The notes under the pieces: model-generated | Told to the model about the DNA's origin: nothing | The model's input: only the letters and a program-made list of their open reading frames with translations | Databases searched by the model: none | Shown here: in pieces, positions 40,963 through 52,531 of the stretch | Layout of the letters: the number at the start of each line of letters is the position of its first letter | How positions within the stretch are numbered: the first letter of the stretch is position 1 | From: Coniochaeta sp. PMI_546 | Lineage: Eukaryota; Ascomycota; Sordariomycetes; Coniochaetales; Coniochaetaceae | Length of the DNA: 64,000 nucleotides | Assembly: GCA_021432605.1 (NCBI GenBank) | Contig: MU271144.1 | Location: forward strand, 434,001-498,000 | Direction: 5' to 3' | Made by a program: the position numbers and the translations under genes

Positions 40963-41486
40963 TTATGCCTTCTCCTCCATGAGCGAAGAGATCAGGGCCT
41001 CGATGTCGAAGTTGGGGTCGTTCAGATCTAGTTTTTCTGTCCAGTGAGTTAGCCGGCGCTCCGGATTGTGACTCTTGCGTTTCCAGTCCTGAGGGGGAGA
41101 GTAAAGGTGATCTGCTTGGAGAAACATACGTCCACCGGTCTTGGATTCCGCCTTGGCCGACGCGGGCTGCTTCGACTTGGCAAACTCGGCCTTGGCCTGC
41201 TGTATTAACTGCTCCTTGTGCTTGTATTCCCTCTGCGCCTGCTCGCTTCGCACGTGCTGCGTGATCTTCCGCTGGTGGTAGAAGCCGTAAAAGACACCGA
41301 CGGCGAGCGCCGAGTACCGGAGGACCTGTCGGGGGGGGGCCAATTGTCAGTCTAAACAAGTCCAGATTCTCGCGCAAAACTCCCAGATCCTCCGGGTCGT
41401 GAACACCCATGACATCGGCGACAATGGAATTGCAAATCGAGTCTGCACCGAGGTTAACGTACGTTGACTCCAGATGTGGCCGACAT
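40963..41486 (-). CDS. tim11: Mitochondrial F1Fo-ATP synthase subunit e
   Basis: Three exons: 41486-41463, 41325-41130, 41036-40963; 97 residues. Exon 1 is only 24 nt (MSATSGVN). Intron 1 is 137 nt; intron 2 (93 nt, GTATGT, GGCTAAC branch, GGACAG) is in frame and lacks a stop, so an unspliced reading would insert 31 residues that do not fit the family. The mature protein reads VLRYSALAVGVFYGFYHQ, a membrane helix with the GxxxG-like dimer motif region (GVFYG), then a charged coiled coil and the conserved end LNDPNFDIEALI. Subunit e sits in the inner membrane and promotes ATP synthase dimers and cristae shape. It diverges from the dynein gene over 676 bp. Confidence 0.9.
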
Positions 41487-42162
41487 TGTGATTGAATTCG
41501 GGAAGGGGAGATAGGGCGGATGAGCGATTGACGGAGAGAGCGGCTGATCGGGATCGCAATTGGGGGGGGCTCAATTGGTCCCTGTTGTCACGGATCGAGC
41601 GAGATTAGTGTGGTTGCGTGTAGAGGCGACGGTGACGGAATCGAGGTGCAAATGAAGATTTGGAGTCGTCGGGATTTTTCGCGGCTTTTCCCAGCACCAG
41701 CAAGGCTGGAAAACAGGCGAGCTCGCCCCAAGGGACCAAGGTGGAGCCACAGCTTGCGCCACACGTACTCAGCACACCCTGGTTTCTGCGGTGTGGCTGG
41801 TTGGGTCCCGATAAGATAAGACGCCTTACTATGTACTATGTACATAGTACACAGTACCTGAGGTAACTTTACTCCTGTCCCGCTTCTTGCTCAGGGAAGG
41901 CGCGACTCGCGACTTTGACAGATGAAAGTTGAAGAAGGACCGGGACTTCAGAGCTTCAGCAGTCAAACACTTTTGACGATTCCACGAAAACAAACCTGAG
42001 AAATACAGAAATCAACGTGGCCATCTGTGTAAGATCACGCATCTACGTAGCAGCAAAGTCTCGCGGCGTTGACAGCAACAGAAGGGATTGTCCTTGTCGA
42101 GAACGAAACCGAACAAGTGACTGTGGAGGAGAGTGAGATGGGGATGAACAGAGCCACGCAAC
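41487..42162. promoter_or_regulatory. Divergent promoter with a 20 bp perfect palindrome
   Basis: The 676 bp between ATP synthase e (minus) and dynein intermediate chain (plus) contain TGTACTATGTACATAGTACA at 41832-41851, identical to its reverse complement, followed by AGTACCTGAGGTAAC. Confidence 0.6.
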
Positions 42163-44356
42163 ATGCAGCAACGAAGAGATGAGATCCTCGCCAAAAAGGC
42201 AAAGCTCGCAGAGCTTAAGCGGCAGCGAGAGCTTCGCGCAAGCCAGCTCCAGGGCCCTCGCCAGAGCCTCGGGGCGCCGAGCGATGTACGACCACCACCT
42301 CTCATTTTTCCTGGCTCCTCCGTCTAACCCGTCTTCGTAGCTCGCCTCACCGCAACCCAGTCGAGCAAGCACGCGACTCGACATCGACGCCCTGATCGAC
42401 CACCTAGTCGGTGACAGCAGACCCGCCTCGACGAGCGGCGCGGCTTCTCCGGGCCCCAAAGGCAGCAGGCCAACCAGTGTAGTCAGCGCCGGTGAGCTGA
42501 GCAACGAGACCTCCGAGCCACCGGCACCCGCAAACAGTCAGACACAGGTCCTGACAACAGCTCCCCTGACTACCATCTACGAGACACCGCCATCACCAGT
42601 CAAGGAAGTCTTCTCCTACAGCAAAGGCGTCCAGACAACAGACGAATGGACCACCCCGACCAAACCACGCGCCCTGCCCGACCTCTCCGACGACGACGAG
42701 CCCATATCCACGCCGAGCAAGCGCCTGAGCCGCCGCGAACGTGACAGAGAAGAAGAGATCCGCCAGAAGCTCCGGCAGGAGATAGAAGAGGAGCTCAGGG
42801 CGACCAAGGACCTGCTCGACAACGGCACGCACAAACCAACGACAGCCTCCAACTTCGCGGCACGAACCCTCACCCCCGAAGAGCTGAACGCGGTCACGCA
42901 CTCGGACGACTTCTTCGACTTCCTCGACCGCTCCACTAAGGTAATCGAGAAGGCCCTGGGCGAATACGACATCCTGACCGACTACACCCAGCAACTCCAC
43001 GACGCCGACGACGACGACGACTCCCACGGGGCCAACACGGGCGGCAAAGGGCGGCGCAGGGTCCGCGAGGTGGCGCAGTTCTACGACGAGCGCTGGAGCA
43101 GGAAGCGCATGGTCAGCAGCATCGACTGGTCGCCCAAGTACAAGGAGCTCCTCCTGGCCTCCTACACCAAGAACCCGTCCGCCCCGCACGAGCCCGACGG
43201 CATCGTGCAGGTCTGGAACATGCACCTGCCGGACCGGCCCGAGCTGGTCTTCCACGCCCAGAGCGACATCCTCGTCGCCAGGTTCAGCCCCTTCCACCCA
43301 AACCTGATCGTCGGCGGCGCCTACTCGGGCCAGGTCCTGCTCTGGGACACCCGGTCCCGTTCCCCCGCGCCCGTGCAAAGGACCCCGCTCACGGGGTCGG
43401 GCCACACCCACCCGGTCTACAGCGTGGACATGGTCGGCACCCAGAACGCCAACAACATCATCTCCGTCTCCACCGACGGCGCCGTCTGCGGCTGGAGCGT
43501 CGACATGCTCTCCCAGCCGCAGGAGAGCCTCACCCTCCTCGCCCCTCCCCCCGCAAAGACCGAGGACCTCTCCCCGACCTGCATGGCTTTCCCCCAGGCC
43601 GACCCGACCTTCTTCCTCGTCGGCAGCGAGGAGGGCACGATATTTCCCTGCCACCGGTACGATCGCGCCGGCGCCAAGGCCGGCGTCGACGCGAGGGTGG
43701 CGTACAAGGGCCACGCTGCGCCCGTCGTGAGCGTGGACTTCCACCCGGCCCGCGGGCCGGTCGACCTGGGCGACCTGGTGCTCAGTGCCAGCCTGGACTG
43801 GAGCGTCAAGCTGTGGAAGGTCCGGGCCCCCGCGGCCACGAGCGGGATTGCGGCGGCGGGGGTGGCGGGGGCGGGACAGCCGGGGGGGGTTGGTGGTGGG
43901 GGTGGGGGTGCGACTAGCGTCGGCCTTGTGTCGGGCGCGGGAGGGAATGTGGTCGATGGGTATGTCGTCAGCCCGCTCATGGAGTTTGTCAGGGAGGATG
44001 TGGTGTATGACGCCAAGTGGTCGCCCACTCGGCCAGGGGTGTTTGCGCTGGCGGACGGGGCGGGGTGGGTGGAGGTCTGGGATCTGACGGTCGAGACGGA
44101 GGAGCCCGTTGCGCGGATCAGTCCGAGCCAGAGGAAGGATGGACGGGTGGGGATGAATAGGAGCTTGAATAAGGTTGCGTGGGAGGCTGGGGAGGGGAAG
44201 AGGCTGGCCACGGGCGGGATCGATGGGGCTCTGACGGTGTTTGAGGTCGGGGTCGATCTGGGTGGGAAGGAGGGTGTGAAGGGGGAGGAGTGGACTGCGG
44301 TCAAGAAGCTGGTGGGCAGGATCGAGGCTCAGGGGGTTAATGGGGTGGGTGTGTAG
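42163..44356 (+). CDS. Cytoplasmic dynein intermediate chain
   Basis: Two exons, 42163-42285 and 42341-44356, around a 55 nt intron (GTACGA...TTCGTAG, TCTAACC); 712 residues. The first exon gives the family start MQQRRDEILAKKAKLAELKR, the coiled coil that binds p150 dynactin. Then come a Ser/Pro-rich linker, the conserved FSYSKGVQTTDEW, a charged coiled coil (about 210-245) and DDFFDFLDRSTKVIEKAL. Six or seven WD40 repeats fill the rest, with a Gly-rich insert near 555-585. It anchors cargo adaptors and light chains to the dynein-1 motor for minus-end transport of nuclei and endosomes. The main exon has no in-frame ATG until far downstream, so the small first exon is needed. Confidence 0.95.
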
Positions 44357-44646
44357 GTCTGTGAGCAGTTTTGTTGTTGTTGGTTGTATACCCATAAAGA
44401 ATGTCTTTTTAATCTGGAACTGTGATACGTCTTCAGGGCTGTTTCTGGTTGAGTTGGTGAGCTCGAGACTACCTCTGTTCAGGTCTGATCGGACTGAGAG
44501 TGCAAAACTTGAAGAATAAAAGTAGCTAAGTTTATTCAACTACTTGGCTGTTCAGTTGTGAGTTTGATCTAGTCGTGAAATGAAGACCACTGTCCACCAG
44601 TCAAGCTGTACCACCGAGACGGTCCATGTCAACAAGACACCCTCAT

Positions 44647-45486
44647 TCAGACACGTGGAAACCCAGTCAACCCAACGGTCAAATCCTGGCCCCCTTGGAT
44701 CTCCACCTTGCGACTCTTCAACTCATCCACATCCCAGTTAGCAAAGACATACCGTCCCGCAAGGAAACCAGCCTCCTGACTACCCACCCAGACCAGAAAG
44801 TCAGCCGGCAGAGAAACATCATCGTAAGGAAACACAATCCCGGCCTGCTCAAACAAGGTCGCCATGTCCGTCTTGACAGCACCAGGATGAACATGCGTCA
44901 CCCTCAGCCTCCCCTTATTCTCGGCCGCCAGACTGTCCAAGAGCCTGACCGCGGCCAACTTGGACGAGAGGTAGGCCCCGACCCCGCCAAAGGCCGGCAT
45001 GAACACACCCGCCGAGTTGAGCCCTACAAAAGTCCCCTCCTTGCCGTCAGGTACGGACCTGACGAATGCGAGGGCGACGTTCAGGGTGCCGCGGACGTTG
45101 ATCTCGAAGGAGCGCCAGAGCTGCTCCGGTTCCTGGTCGGCGATGGGCTGCAGCGGTAGGAGATCGCCTGCGGCGTGGACCACGACGTCCACGGTGTGCG
45201 AGGCGAAGATGGTGGCCAAGGCGGCGGGGTCGAGGATGTCGACTGCGTGAGTGGTGACGGAGACGGAGGGGTTGGATGACTTGACGAGGGTAGCGGTCTG
45301 GGTGAGGGGTTCGGGACGACGGCCGAGGAGGATGAGGGACTTGGCGCCTGCGCGGGCGTGGGAGAGGGCTGTTGCGCGGCCTATGCCTGAGCCGGCGCCG
45401 GTGATGAGGACGGTGGTGGTGGATGGCAAGGAGAAGGTGGAGAGGGGAGGGTAGGTTGTTGTGTGGGTTTTGGTTGTGTAGGACAT
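44647..45486 (-). CDS. Short-chain dehydrogenase/reductase (SDR)
   Basis: Single exon of 279 residues. The Rossmann start TVLITGAGSGIGRATAL carries TGxxxGIG near residue 30; NVRGT supplies the structural Asn; NSAGVF and AYLSSK supply Ser, Tyr and Lys of the active site. VHPGAVKTDM follows as usual in classical SDRs. The cofactor pocket has GRRPEP after the second strand, an Arg pair that suggests NADP. The substrate cannot be read from sequence. The gene is tail to tail with dynein intermediate chain, 290 bp apart. Confidence 0.9.
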   Translation of the reverse strand: MSYTTKTHTTTYPPLSTFSLPSTTTVLITGAGSGIGRATALSHARAGAKSLILLGRRPEPLTQTATLVKSSNPSVSVTTHAVDILDPAALATIFASHTVDVVVHAAGDLLPLQPIADQEPEQLWRSFEINVRGTLNVALAFVRSVPDGKEGTFVGLNSAGVFMPAFGGVGAYLSSKLAAVRLLDSLAAENKGRLRVTHVHPGAVKTDMATLFEQAGIVFPYDDVSLPADFLVWVGSQEAGFLAGRYVFANWDVDELKSRKVEIQGGQDLTVGLTGFPRV

Positions 45487-46993
45487 TGTGAGGTCGCTCG
45501 GTGATGATGATGATGATGCTAATGCTAATGCTATTGTGTGATACTATAAGAGACAGTTGCTCAAGGATGCTTGTTCACGGCGAGAACTACTCCAGGGAGG
45601 CAGAGGCATCTTGCCTTCTTATATCCTTTTACATGATGCTCTCTTCTCGCTTGAGATGAACTGGCGGATTGGAAAGCGAAGACGGACGCTTTCCGTCCTC
45701 ATTGGTAATTCTCTGCTTTCGACTCAGATACCACGGTAGAAAGCAGTACGGTTGCGCTATACTACGTAGACTAGAGTGAAGACTGCTGAAGGCGTGGTAT
45801 ATGTATACATACCCTTAGTAACTGTGTATTATTCAGGCGAGGAATCAATTCCGCGCCAAATGGTCACACTCGTCAACAACTTAGTAAGCTGTTCTGAGTG
45901 AGCAGTACGAAGACATGTATATGTCTGTCTGTACCGGTTCTGTACCCTGGAGTCAGCTCGTCTCTCCTCCTCCGTGTACTCAGTCTGGCGAGTACATAGG
46001 ACTAGAAGGATATCCCGGTATGGATCACGACTGACAGCGGGACAGCGACGAGGCCACGCTACAAAGAGGAACCATCCATTCCCCAGGTAATTAATCGCCC
46101 AAGGAGAAAGTGAGGTTATCCAGAGACACGGCACCCCATGAGCACATCCTTACGCAGTCTGAGTGCACAAGTCTCCTGGAAAAATCCGGGCTAAGCCTCT
46201 TACCACCGACACAAACACAGACACAGACACAGACACATCCATCTACAAAATGCAGGATATTGTCGTCGAGATGTGGCCGATACTTCATGGGAACCCATCA
46301 GTGCGGATGCTCTGAACTCCCTCAAACGAACGGTCTTATAAGTACTCTAGCAACAAGTTTAGCAATCAATGGACATCGAAGAGGTCGTAATCACTGATTC
46401 GGCACGAGTTGCAGGTTTATGATGTATGAAGAGAGGAGAGAAGAGAAGAGTGAATCAAAATTGAAAATTTCACTGCCGTTTTTGGTGGCCCAGACCCCAC
46501 AAGTTGTTGAATAAGGTACCTTAGCGGCCGACTAGATTGAGCTTGATCTTGCCTATGCATGGGATCTACGTATGTCAGCGCAGAATTCTCGCCTGGCACG
46601 TAGAATAACAATGATCATCAACGCTGCTAGATAACAGTTACAATGACAGGAGACCGCTACAGAGGCATGGTTCTCAATTCCAGCCCGCGGTTGTCGACGA
46701 TGAGGTGGTTCCCCACACGCTTCCGGGTGTCGTCCCCCCGGTTGGCAGGACATCACTATCCAGATCGCCAAATACGATAATCCTGGGCGGTAGAACATAC
46801 TTCATTAGTGTACGTCAGCACGGCTTCAGATCCGTTGTGGATTCAGGATCTCTCCCGCGCGGTGCCGGCCTTACCTACCTACCTCCCTGGGTACCTGCAA
46901 AGGCCATTACCTAGAGGTAGGCAGCCACAAATTGTCTAGGTAGAGGTTGATATTACCAACGCCGTGCCGACACCGTTTTGCTGTCTGGGCGCC
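45487..46993. promoter_or_regulatory. Long divergent spacer with simple repeats and TACCT clusters
   Basis: The 1.5 kb between the SDR and the F-box-like gene has no credible ORF. It includes (GAT)n and (GCTAAT)n at about 45504-45534, an (ACACAG)n tract at about 46207-46235, and CTTACCTACCTACCTCC at about 46870 with GAGGTAGG and CTAGGTAGAGG within 80 bp, just ahead of the ATG at 46994. Confidence 0.5.
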
Positions 46994-48172
46994 ATGGGAC
47001 AAGCAATCGGCCGACGAGCGGCGCGCCATTCATCTCCGCATCCTTCAACGGAGCATGAAGGCGACAAGTCCAGTTTCATGAACCTTCCTCTGGAATTGGT
47101 CCTCCATGTCTCTGGCTCTTTTCTGGACCCTGTGTCGGCACTTGCGCTCTCTCTGACATGCAAAGGCATGACCGAGGCCACCTTCGGTAGGTCGCTAGCA
47201 AGACTGAGACCCTCCCACCTGCAGGACTTTCTCCTACTCCTCGAAAAAGACATGAGCCATCACCGACCGACCTACTATTGTCATACCTGTATACGGCTGC
47301 ATGCTTTCGACCCAGCCTCCGAAAGCCCCAACGCCTCGGGCTATCGCAGAGCTCTCGAAACGAACTGTCGGAGCAACAATCTGTGTCTCGACAAAGGATC
47401 CCTTACCATCAGTTACCCCCACGCTCGCCTTATCATGAATGAGCATCTATATGGCGCACGACACGGCCTACCGCTGAGCACGTTGGATGTCACATATCGA
47501 ACGGGATACTACGAGCCCCTCTGGGAGCAGAAGTGGCTGGCGAGGGTGATCCATAATGAGCTATTTCTGTCAGCTCGACACAGTCTTCAATTCGAGGGGA
47601 CGGCGGACGACTTTCGAAGCATCATCGACGACAGAGAGCACGACATATGCGCCCACGTCGGCGTGAGGAGGTATCCGGACAAAGGCCAGCGAGAACATGA
47701 CGACAAGCTCCACACATATCGTCAACGTCTTCGCGATCTACGAAACCAACGGCTGCAGATTGCAGGAGGGGTCCCGGTTCCTCAATACGTCTATTTCAAC
47801 CCCCCGTGGGGCTGCAGCCGCTCCATCGACTTCTTCAGGGGTGAGGACGACGCAAGTGGCTTGCATGGAGATCAGTCGTTGAGGGAATGTCGGGAAGTCC
47901 TCGGGTCATGCATCTTCTGTGCCACCGACTATACGACGACGCTGGAGAAAACAATTATCAGAAAACGGCGGGGGCTCAAGCAAGAGCGATGGGTTCTCAC
48001 TATCAAGACATACCATGAATTGGGAAGCTGCCGATCGCCGTCCGATCCAAAATGGGAGGCGTTTCGACACCAAGTGTTGACCGATTCCGAGCCCGGGCGG
48101 GAGGCACTTGGTCCTTTGCCTGGAGAGGTGAGGGCGAAGTGGGAGGGCTGCCGCAGAGGTGGCAGCTCGTAA
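46994..48172 (+). CDS. F-box-like protein, function unknown
   Basis: Single exon of 392 residues from ATG 46994 (GCGCCATGGG context; the frame is open to 46964 but without ATG). Residues about 28-65, FMNLPLELVLHVSGSFLDPV and the following CKGM segment, match the fungal F-box pattern (LPxEL...I..FL.P.....L...C+). After it, YYCHTCIRLHAFDP has a CxxC often seen in this family. The rest is Arg-rich and not recognisable. F-box proteins recruit substrates to SCF ubiquitin ligases; the substrate is unknown. Confidence 0.75.
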   Translation: MGQAIGRRAARHSSPHPSTEHEGDKSSFMNLPLELVLHVSGSFLDPVSALALSLTCKGMTEATFGRSLARLRPSHLQDFLLLLEKDMSHHRPTYYCHTCIRLHAFDPASESPNASGYRRALETNCRSNNLCLDKGSLTISYPHARLIMNEHLYGARHGLPLSTLDVTYRTGYYEPLWEQKWLARVIHNELFLSARHSLQFEGTADDFRSIIDDREHDICAHVGVRRYPDKGQREHDDKLHTYRQRLRDLRNQRLQIAGGVPVPQYVYFNPPWGCSRSIDFFRGEDDASGLHGDQSLRECREVLGSCIFCATDYTTTLEKTIIRKRRGLKQERWVLTIKTYHELGSCRSPSDPKWEAFRHQVLTDSEPGREALGPLPGEVRAKWEGCRRGGSS

Positions 48173-49717
48173 CTAGATTGCGTCGTACATGATCCATCTC
48201 ACCAAGGGTGACCGGTAAAGCGTCCACATCGAGCGGATCCGGAGCAAAGCACGGCGGTAAATCGCATGGCACCTACATATCCTTTAAGAAGTCCCATCAG
48301 CAACTCTCCACGAGCCCTAATCACCTACCAAGACCGGTCAGGAGTCAGACCCGCAGAGCTCTGGCCTATGGTTTTTAGCAGAGTTAGCATGTTCCGATAT
48401 CGAGAAGAGAGGCAGAAGCACCTACGGGGAGTAGACCCTAGCAGGTCGTCTACCATACCGATACTCTCCCGGATCCGCCCTGACGTACACGACACAGATA
48501 GAGCTAATTCGAGGCAACTACCAACGGACGTTACTCGCCGTCGCAGTGGTTTGCGTAGCAGGTACCCGGATTCTTAGGCCGAGGAACCTCTACAATGTTG
48601 GCACCATGAGCAGGGCTCCGATTGGCCAAGGCCTGACAACGCACGGGCCCCATCCGACCACTCAGAAACCGGAAGCCCCGACATGCGACACCGACATTTC
48701 CAGATGAAGGTATCGAAGCACAGTGCGCAAATTGACATACACGTAGTCAGGGTCGATAGGCACAGTGCAAGCGGGACCCCTCCCGTCGAGTCTTTGAGTT
48801 TGTATCGACGGGAGTGCCTGCATGGCGATGACTGGATTATGAATGCCTGATGTGACCTATCTTCTCTTTGCGAGACAAAATGCATTCAATAAATAGCAGT
48901 CGTCAAGTATTCCGTCGAGTAAGTCTACGTCAGCTTACAGACAACGACGAGGAGGATGACTCGTAATTTATTTTCCTGTACGACTCGACACCGATCACAC
49001 GAAGTCACGATGACAGGCAGCGACATCTCACGAGTCACAGCTGATGGATGTGCAAGAATGAATATGCAGACCACATCAAGTGCCAAGAGGGTGTGAAGAT
49101 GCCTTGCTCATGTGCTCGCCTGTCCAAAACGGAATCACTGTCGACGACCACATGCTGTCCCCTTTGGAGTGAGACTGCAGCGGTGTATCAAACCACAGCG
49201 TCCACAGCGTCCACACGTGGGAGCCGTCCTCGACTCAGATTGGCCACTACGCCTCAAACCTTCAGCCTCGCAAGCGTGAGATCAAAGGATCAGGTCACCA
49301 GCTGAAGGCCATAGGATGGGGGAGGGGGTGGCTAGTTGTAGCAATTCAAAGATGCCAAGCACATAATAAGAGCAGTGATTCCCATGGTTAATACACATTT
49401 TCATATTGCACTTATTTGCCGTAGCCTTCGTTGTCAATTGTCTGTGGTTTTCTTCCATCTGGACGAGAGTATTCGAGACAGACTCTGCACAAGGTCACCC
49501 GCTGCAACGCCCATGCACAATTTCGTCATAGTTGGCTGACAGTCTACGTCTGTCTATGGTGCAATCCCGACCGACACACACCTAAAATTCCCATCCAAAT
49601 CCTCCAACATCGAGAGTCTCAGCATCTGAAAACGACACGCTCAACACGACTATGTAAACACCTAAGACGCTCATAACGTTCTTCAACACATTCGCCTCCC
49701 GCTGCCGTCTTTTCAGC
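48173..49717. other. Long intergenic spacer, no gene seen
   Basis: About 1.55 kb. Several ORFs of 80-100 codons occur on both strands without family resemblance or codon bias. A short direct duplication, GCGTCCACAGCGTCCACA, occurs near 49199-49217. Nothing else is evident. Confidence 0.45.
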
Positions 49718-51949
49718 ATGATGGCCCTCCAGCGCGGACTGTGCATCGCCCTCCTGCTGTGCCACGGCATCGTCGCCAGCCCCTTGCAGCGACCGGAACA
49801 GCATCCTCTCCAATCGCATGCAGCTGCCCCGCGGAAGCTTAAAGGCAGATTCCTGCATATCACAGGTGCGTCCGCTGCAACCCTCCGTATAATTTCCCCT
49901 CAGGTAGTTCCGGAATAGATTACTGACAATCGCGCCCTGCCAGACCTCCACCCCGACGAGTTCTACAAAGTCCACTCCTCAACCTCGGAGGAAGACGCCT
50001 GCCACCGCGGCAAAGGCCCAGCAGGCACCTACGGCGCCGAGACATCCGACTGCGACTCGCCCCTATCGCTCATCAACGCGACCTTCGGCTGGATCGGCGC
50101 CAACCTGAAAGACGAGGTCGACTTCGTCATCTGGACCGGCGACAGCGCCCGCCATGACAGCGACGAGGAGATACCGCGCAGCCCGGCCCAGGTGCTGGGT
50201 ACCAACCGCATGGTGGCCGAAAAGTTCGCCGAGACCTTCTCCGACCCGTCAGGCGTCGGCCTGACCATCCCCGTCGTCCCTACGCTGGGCAACAACGACA
50301 TCCTCCCGCACAACATCCTGCTGCCCGGGCCGAACAAGTGGCTCAAGTACTACACCGACATCTGGCGGCGGTTCATACCCGAGGAGCAGCGCCACAGCTT
50401 CGAGTTCGGCGGCTGGTTCTACGTCGAAGTCATACCCAACAAGCTGGCCGTGTTCAGCCTCAACACGCTCTACTTCTTCGACCGCAACGCCGGCGTCGAC
50501 GACTGCGCCACGCCCTCGGAGCCGGGCTACAAGCAGATGGAGTGGCTGCGGATCCAGCTGCAGTTCCTGCGCTCCCGCGGCATGAAGGCCCTCCTGATGG
50601 GCCACGTCCCACCCGCGCGGACCGAGAGCAAGAAGCTGTGGGACGAGACCTGCTGGCAGAAGTACACCCTGTGGCTGCAGCAGTACCGGGACGTGGTGAC
50701 CGGGGGCATCTACGGGCACATGAACATCGACCACTTCCTGCTGCAGGACACGAAGGATGTCGACATCGGGGTCGTCACGGGGTCGTCTACCGACTTCGGC
50801 GCCAGGGAGGCGATGGACGACGAGCTGTCGGCCGTGTCGACGGCCGATTACCTCCAGGAGCTGCGGATCGCATGGTCGAACCTCGTCAAGCCGGCATCGG
50901 GCGGTGCGGAGAACGAGGGTCACAAGAAGGGAAAGAAATCGAAGAAGCCGAAGGATCCTTGGGCGGAGCGGTATCAACTCTCCCTGGTCGGTCCGAGCAT
51001 CGTCCCGAACTACTTCCCGACGCTGCGGATAGTAGAGTACAATATATCCGGTCTCGAGAACACGGCCGTCTGGTCTTCGGCCATGCAAAGTACTTCGAGT
51101 CTGTCAACAGTCGAGGAAGACGACTGGATGGATCTCGAGCTACGCGACGTCTCCGATGTCGAAACCTCGAAGAAAGGCGACAAAAAGCAGAACCGCAAGA
51201 AGAAACATCACAAGAAGCCCAAGGACAAGAAACCCAAAGACCCAAACCTCATCATCCCCCAGCCACCGGCCAAGTCCTCCCCTCCAGGACCAGCCTACTC
51301 GCCACAACCCCTGACCCTGACCGGCTACACGCAGTACTTCGCCAACCTGACGCACATCAACAACGACCTCACCCCCGACGACGGCGACGACGACGACGAG
51401 AAGACCGGAGCAGAGGGCAGTTTCAGTTGGTCGGACTGGCTGCTGAGATGGCGGAAGGGCAAGCACGGAGACAAGGAGCCCAAGAAGTCGAAGCCGAGGC
51501 CGCGGAAGTTTGTGTTCGAGGTCGAGTACACTACCAAGGACGACAAGCTGTACAAGTTGAGTGACTTGACGGTCGGGAGTTTCGTCAAGTTGGCGAGTCG
51601 GATGGCGCAGCCGGTCAAGGGGAAGGGCTATGAAGAGGGGCTGAGTGTGGTGGGTGGTGTGAATGATACGCTGGTGGAAGACGAGCGGCCGTTCGAAGAT
51701 GAGGAGGATGGGCATGAGGACCACGACGACAGCGGAGATGACAGTGATGAGGAGTCGGTTGACGAAGGTGAAGATGAAGTTGAGGCAGCGAAGAAGAAGG
51801 ATAAGAAGGATAAAGACAAGAGCAAGAAGAAGAAGAAGAAGCATGGCGGCAAGAACAAGAAGAAGAAGGCGAACAAGGTGTGGTTGCATTTCTTATCGCA
51901 TGCGTTTGTCAAGACGGTCGACAAGGAGGAGCTGAAGAAGATGGCGTGA
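49718..51949 (+). CDS. ppn1: Vacuolar endopolyphosphatase (calcineurin-like phosphoesterase)
   Basis: Two exons, 49718-49865 and 49944-51949, around a 78 nt intron; 717 residues. Residues 1-22 form a signal anchor (LCIALLLCHGIVAS). The metallophosphatase motifs appear in order: HITDLHPDEF (Asp and His ligands, created by splicing), WTGDSARHD, TLGNND, GHVPPA and YGHMNIDHF. The cysteines around CHRGKG and CDSPLS fit the family's lumenal disulfides. The C-terminal third is unusually Lys- and Asp/Glu-rich, with runs such as KKKKKKHGGKNKKKK, then a hydrophobic helix-like end (VWLHFLSHAFVKTV). The enzyme cuts long polyphosphate chains inside the vacuole. Confidence 0.93.
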
Positions 51950-52531
51950 TTGTACGAGTATAGAAGTGTCTGATCATGGGGTTATACACTTGGTTACCAT
52001 GGGATGCATAGCATGTTGCACGGTTACGAGGCGTTTGGAGTATGGGCTGACGTCTATGTCATGGGCGTGGACTAGTTGCCGGCGTTGGAAAAGGGGGGGA
52101 AGGGATGGTGCATCATTTACTGGATTCTGCTTTTCTACGGGTAACAGGTATATAACTGCCTCGATTTTGATTATCGTCTTCTGGGGTCCAATGACAGTGT
52201 TTTTCATTGACTTGACTCTGTTCCAATATCATGAATCCGTTCTGTCCAGCATCGTAGTCGGGTGTCGAGATGTCTTCATATGTTCCTCTGTATCGCACAC
52301 GGGACGCCCCCACGCCAAGCCGCTAAATAAGCGACCCCAGATTTCTGGGGTCTCATAGTGGTACAAGCTTCCATCCTGAACCTCCTGTCCAACTTCCCAA
52401 GACTCGTCAGCTTCAACTTCATCAAGACTCACCCTCAATCTCAATCCTCAACACCACAAGCTCACAACCTTCGAACACGCGATACCACACAACAATGTTA
52501 CTACGATAAACCACGCCCCTCTCCCACTTCA
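51950..52531. other. Intergenic spacer
   Basis: These 582 bp lie between the endopolyphosphatase and the deacetylase. No gene is seen; a short inverted pair CCCCAGATTTCTGGGG at 52335-52350 could form a hairpin. Confidence 0.45.

Noticed and set aside
41037-41129. Retaining the in-frame segment of ATP synthase subunit e as coding
   Set aside because: It has a GTATGT donor, a CTAAC branch site and an AG acceptor, and removal restores the family's usual length and ending.
42593-44539. A 648-codon minus-strand ORF over the dynein intermediate chain
   Set aside because: Antisense of a GC-rich WD40 gene; the plus strand has unmistakable dynein intermediate chain motifs.
46200-46240. ACACAG repeat considered as a telomere-like or CRISPR-like array
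   Set aside because: It is a short simple-sequence tract with no spacer structure; CRISPR is not expected in a fungal genome.
50249-51088. Overlapping ORFs of 250-400 codons on both strands in the endopolyphosphatase
   Set aside because: They are out-of-frame readings of GC-rich coding sequence lacking stop codons; only the main frame has metal-ligand motifs.
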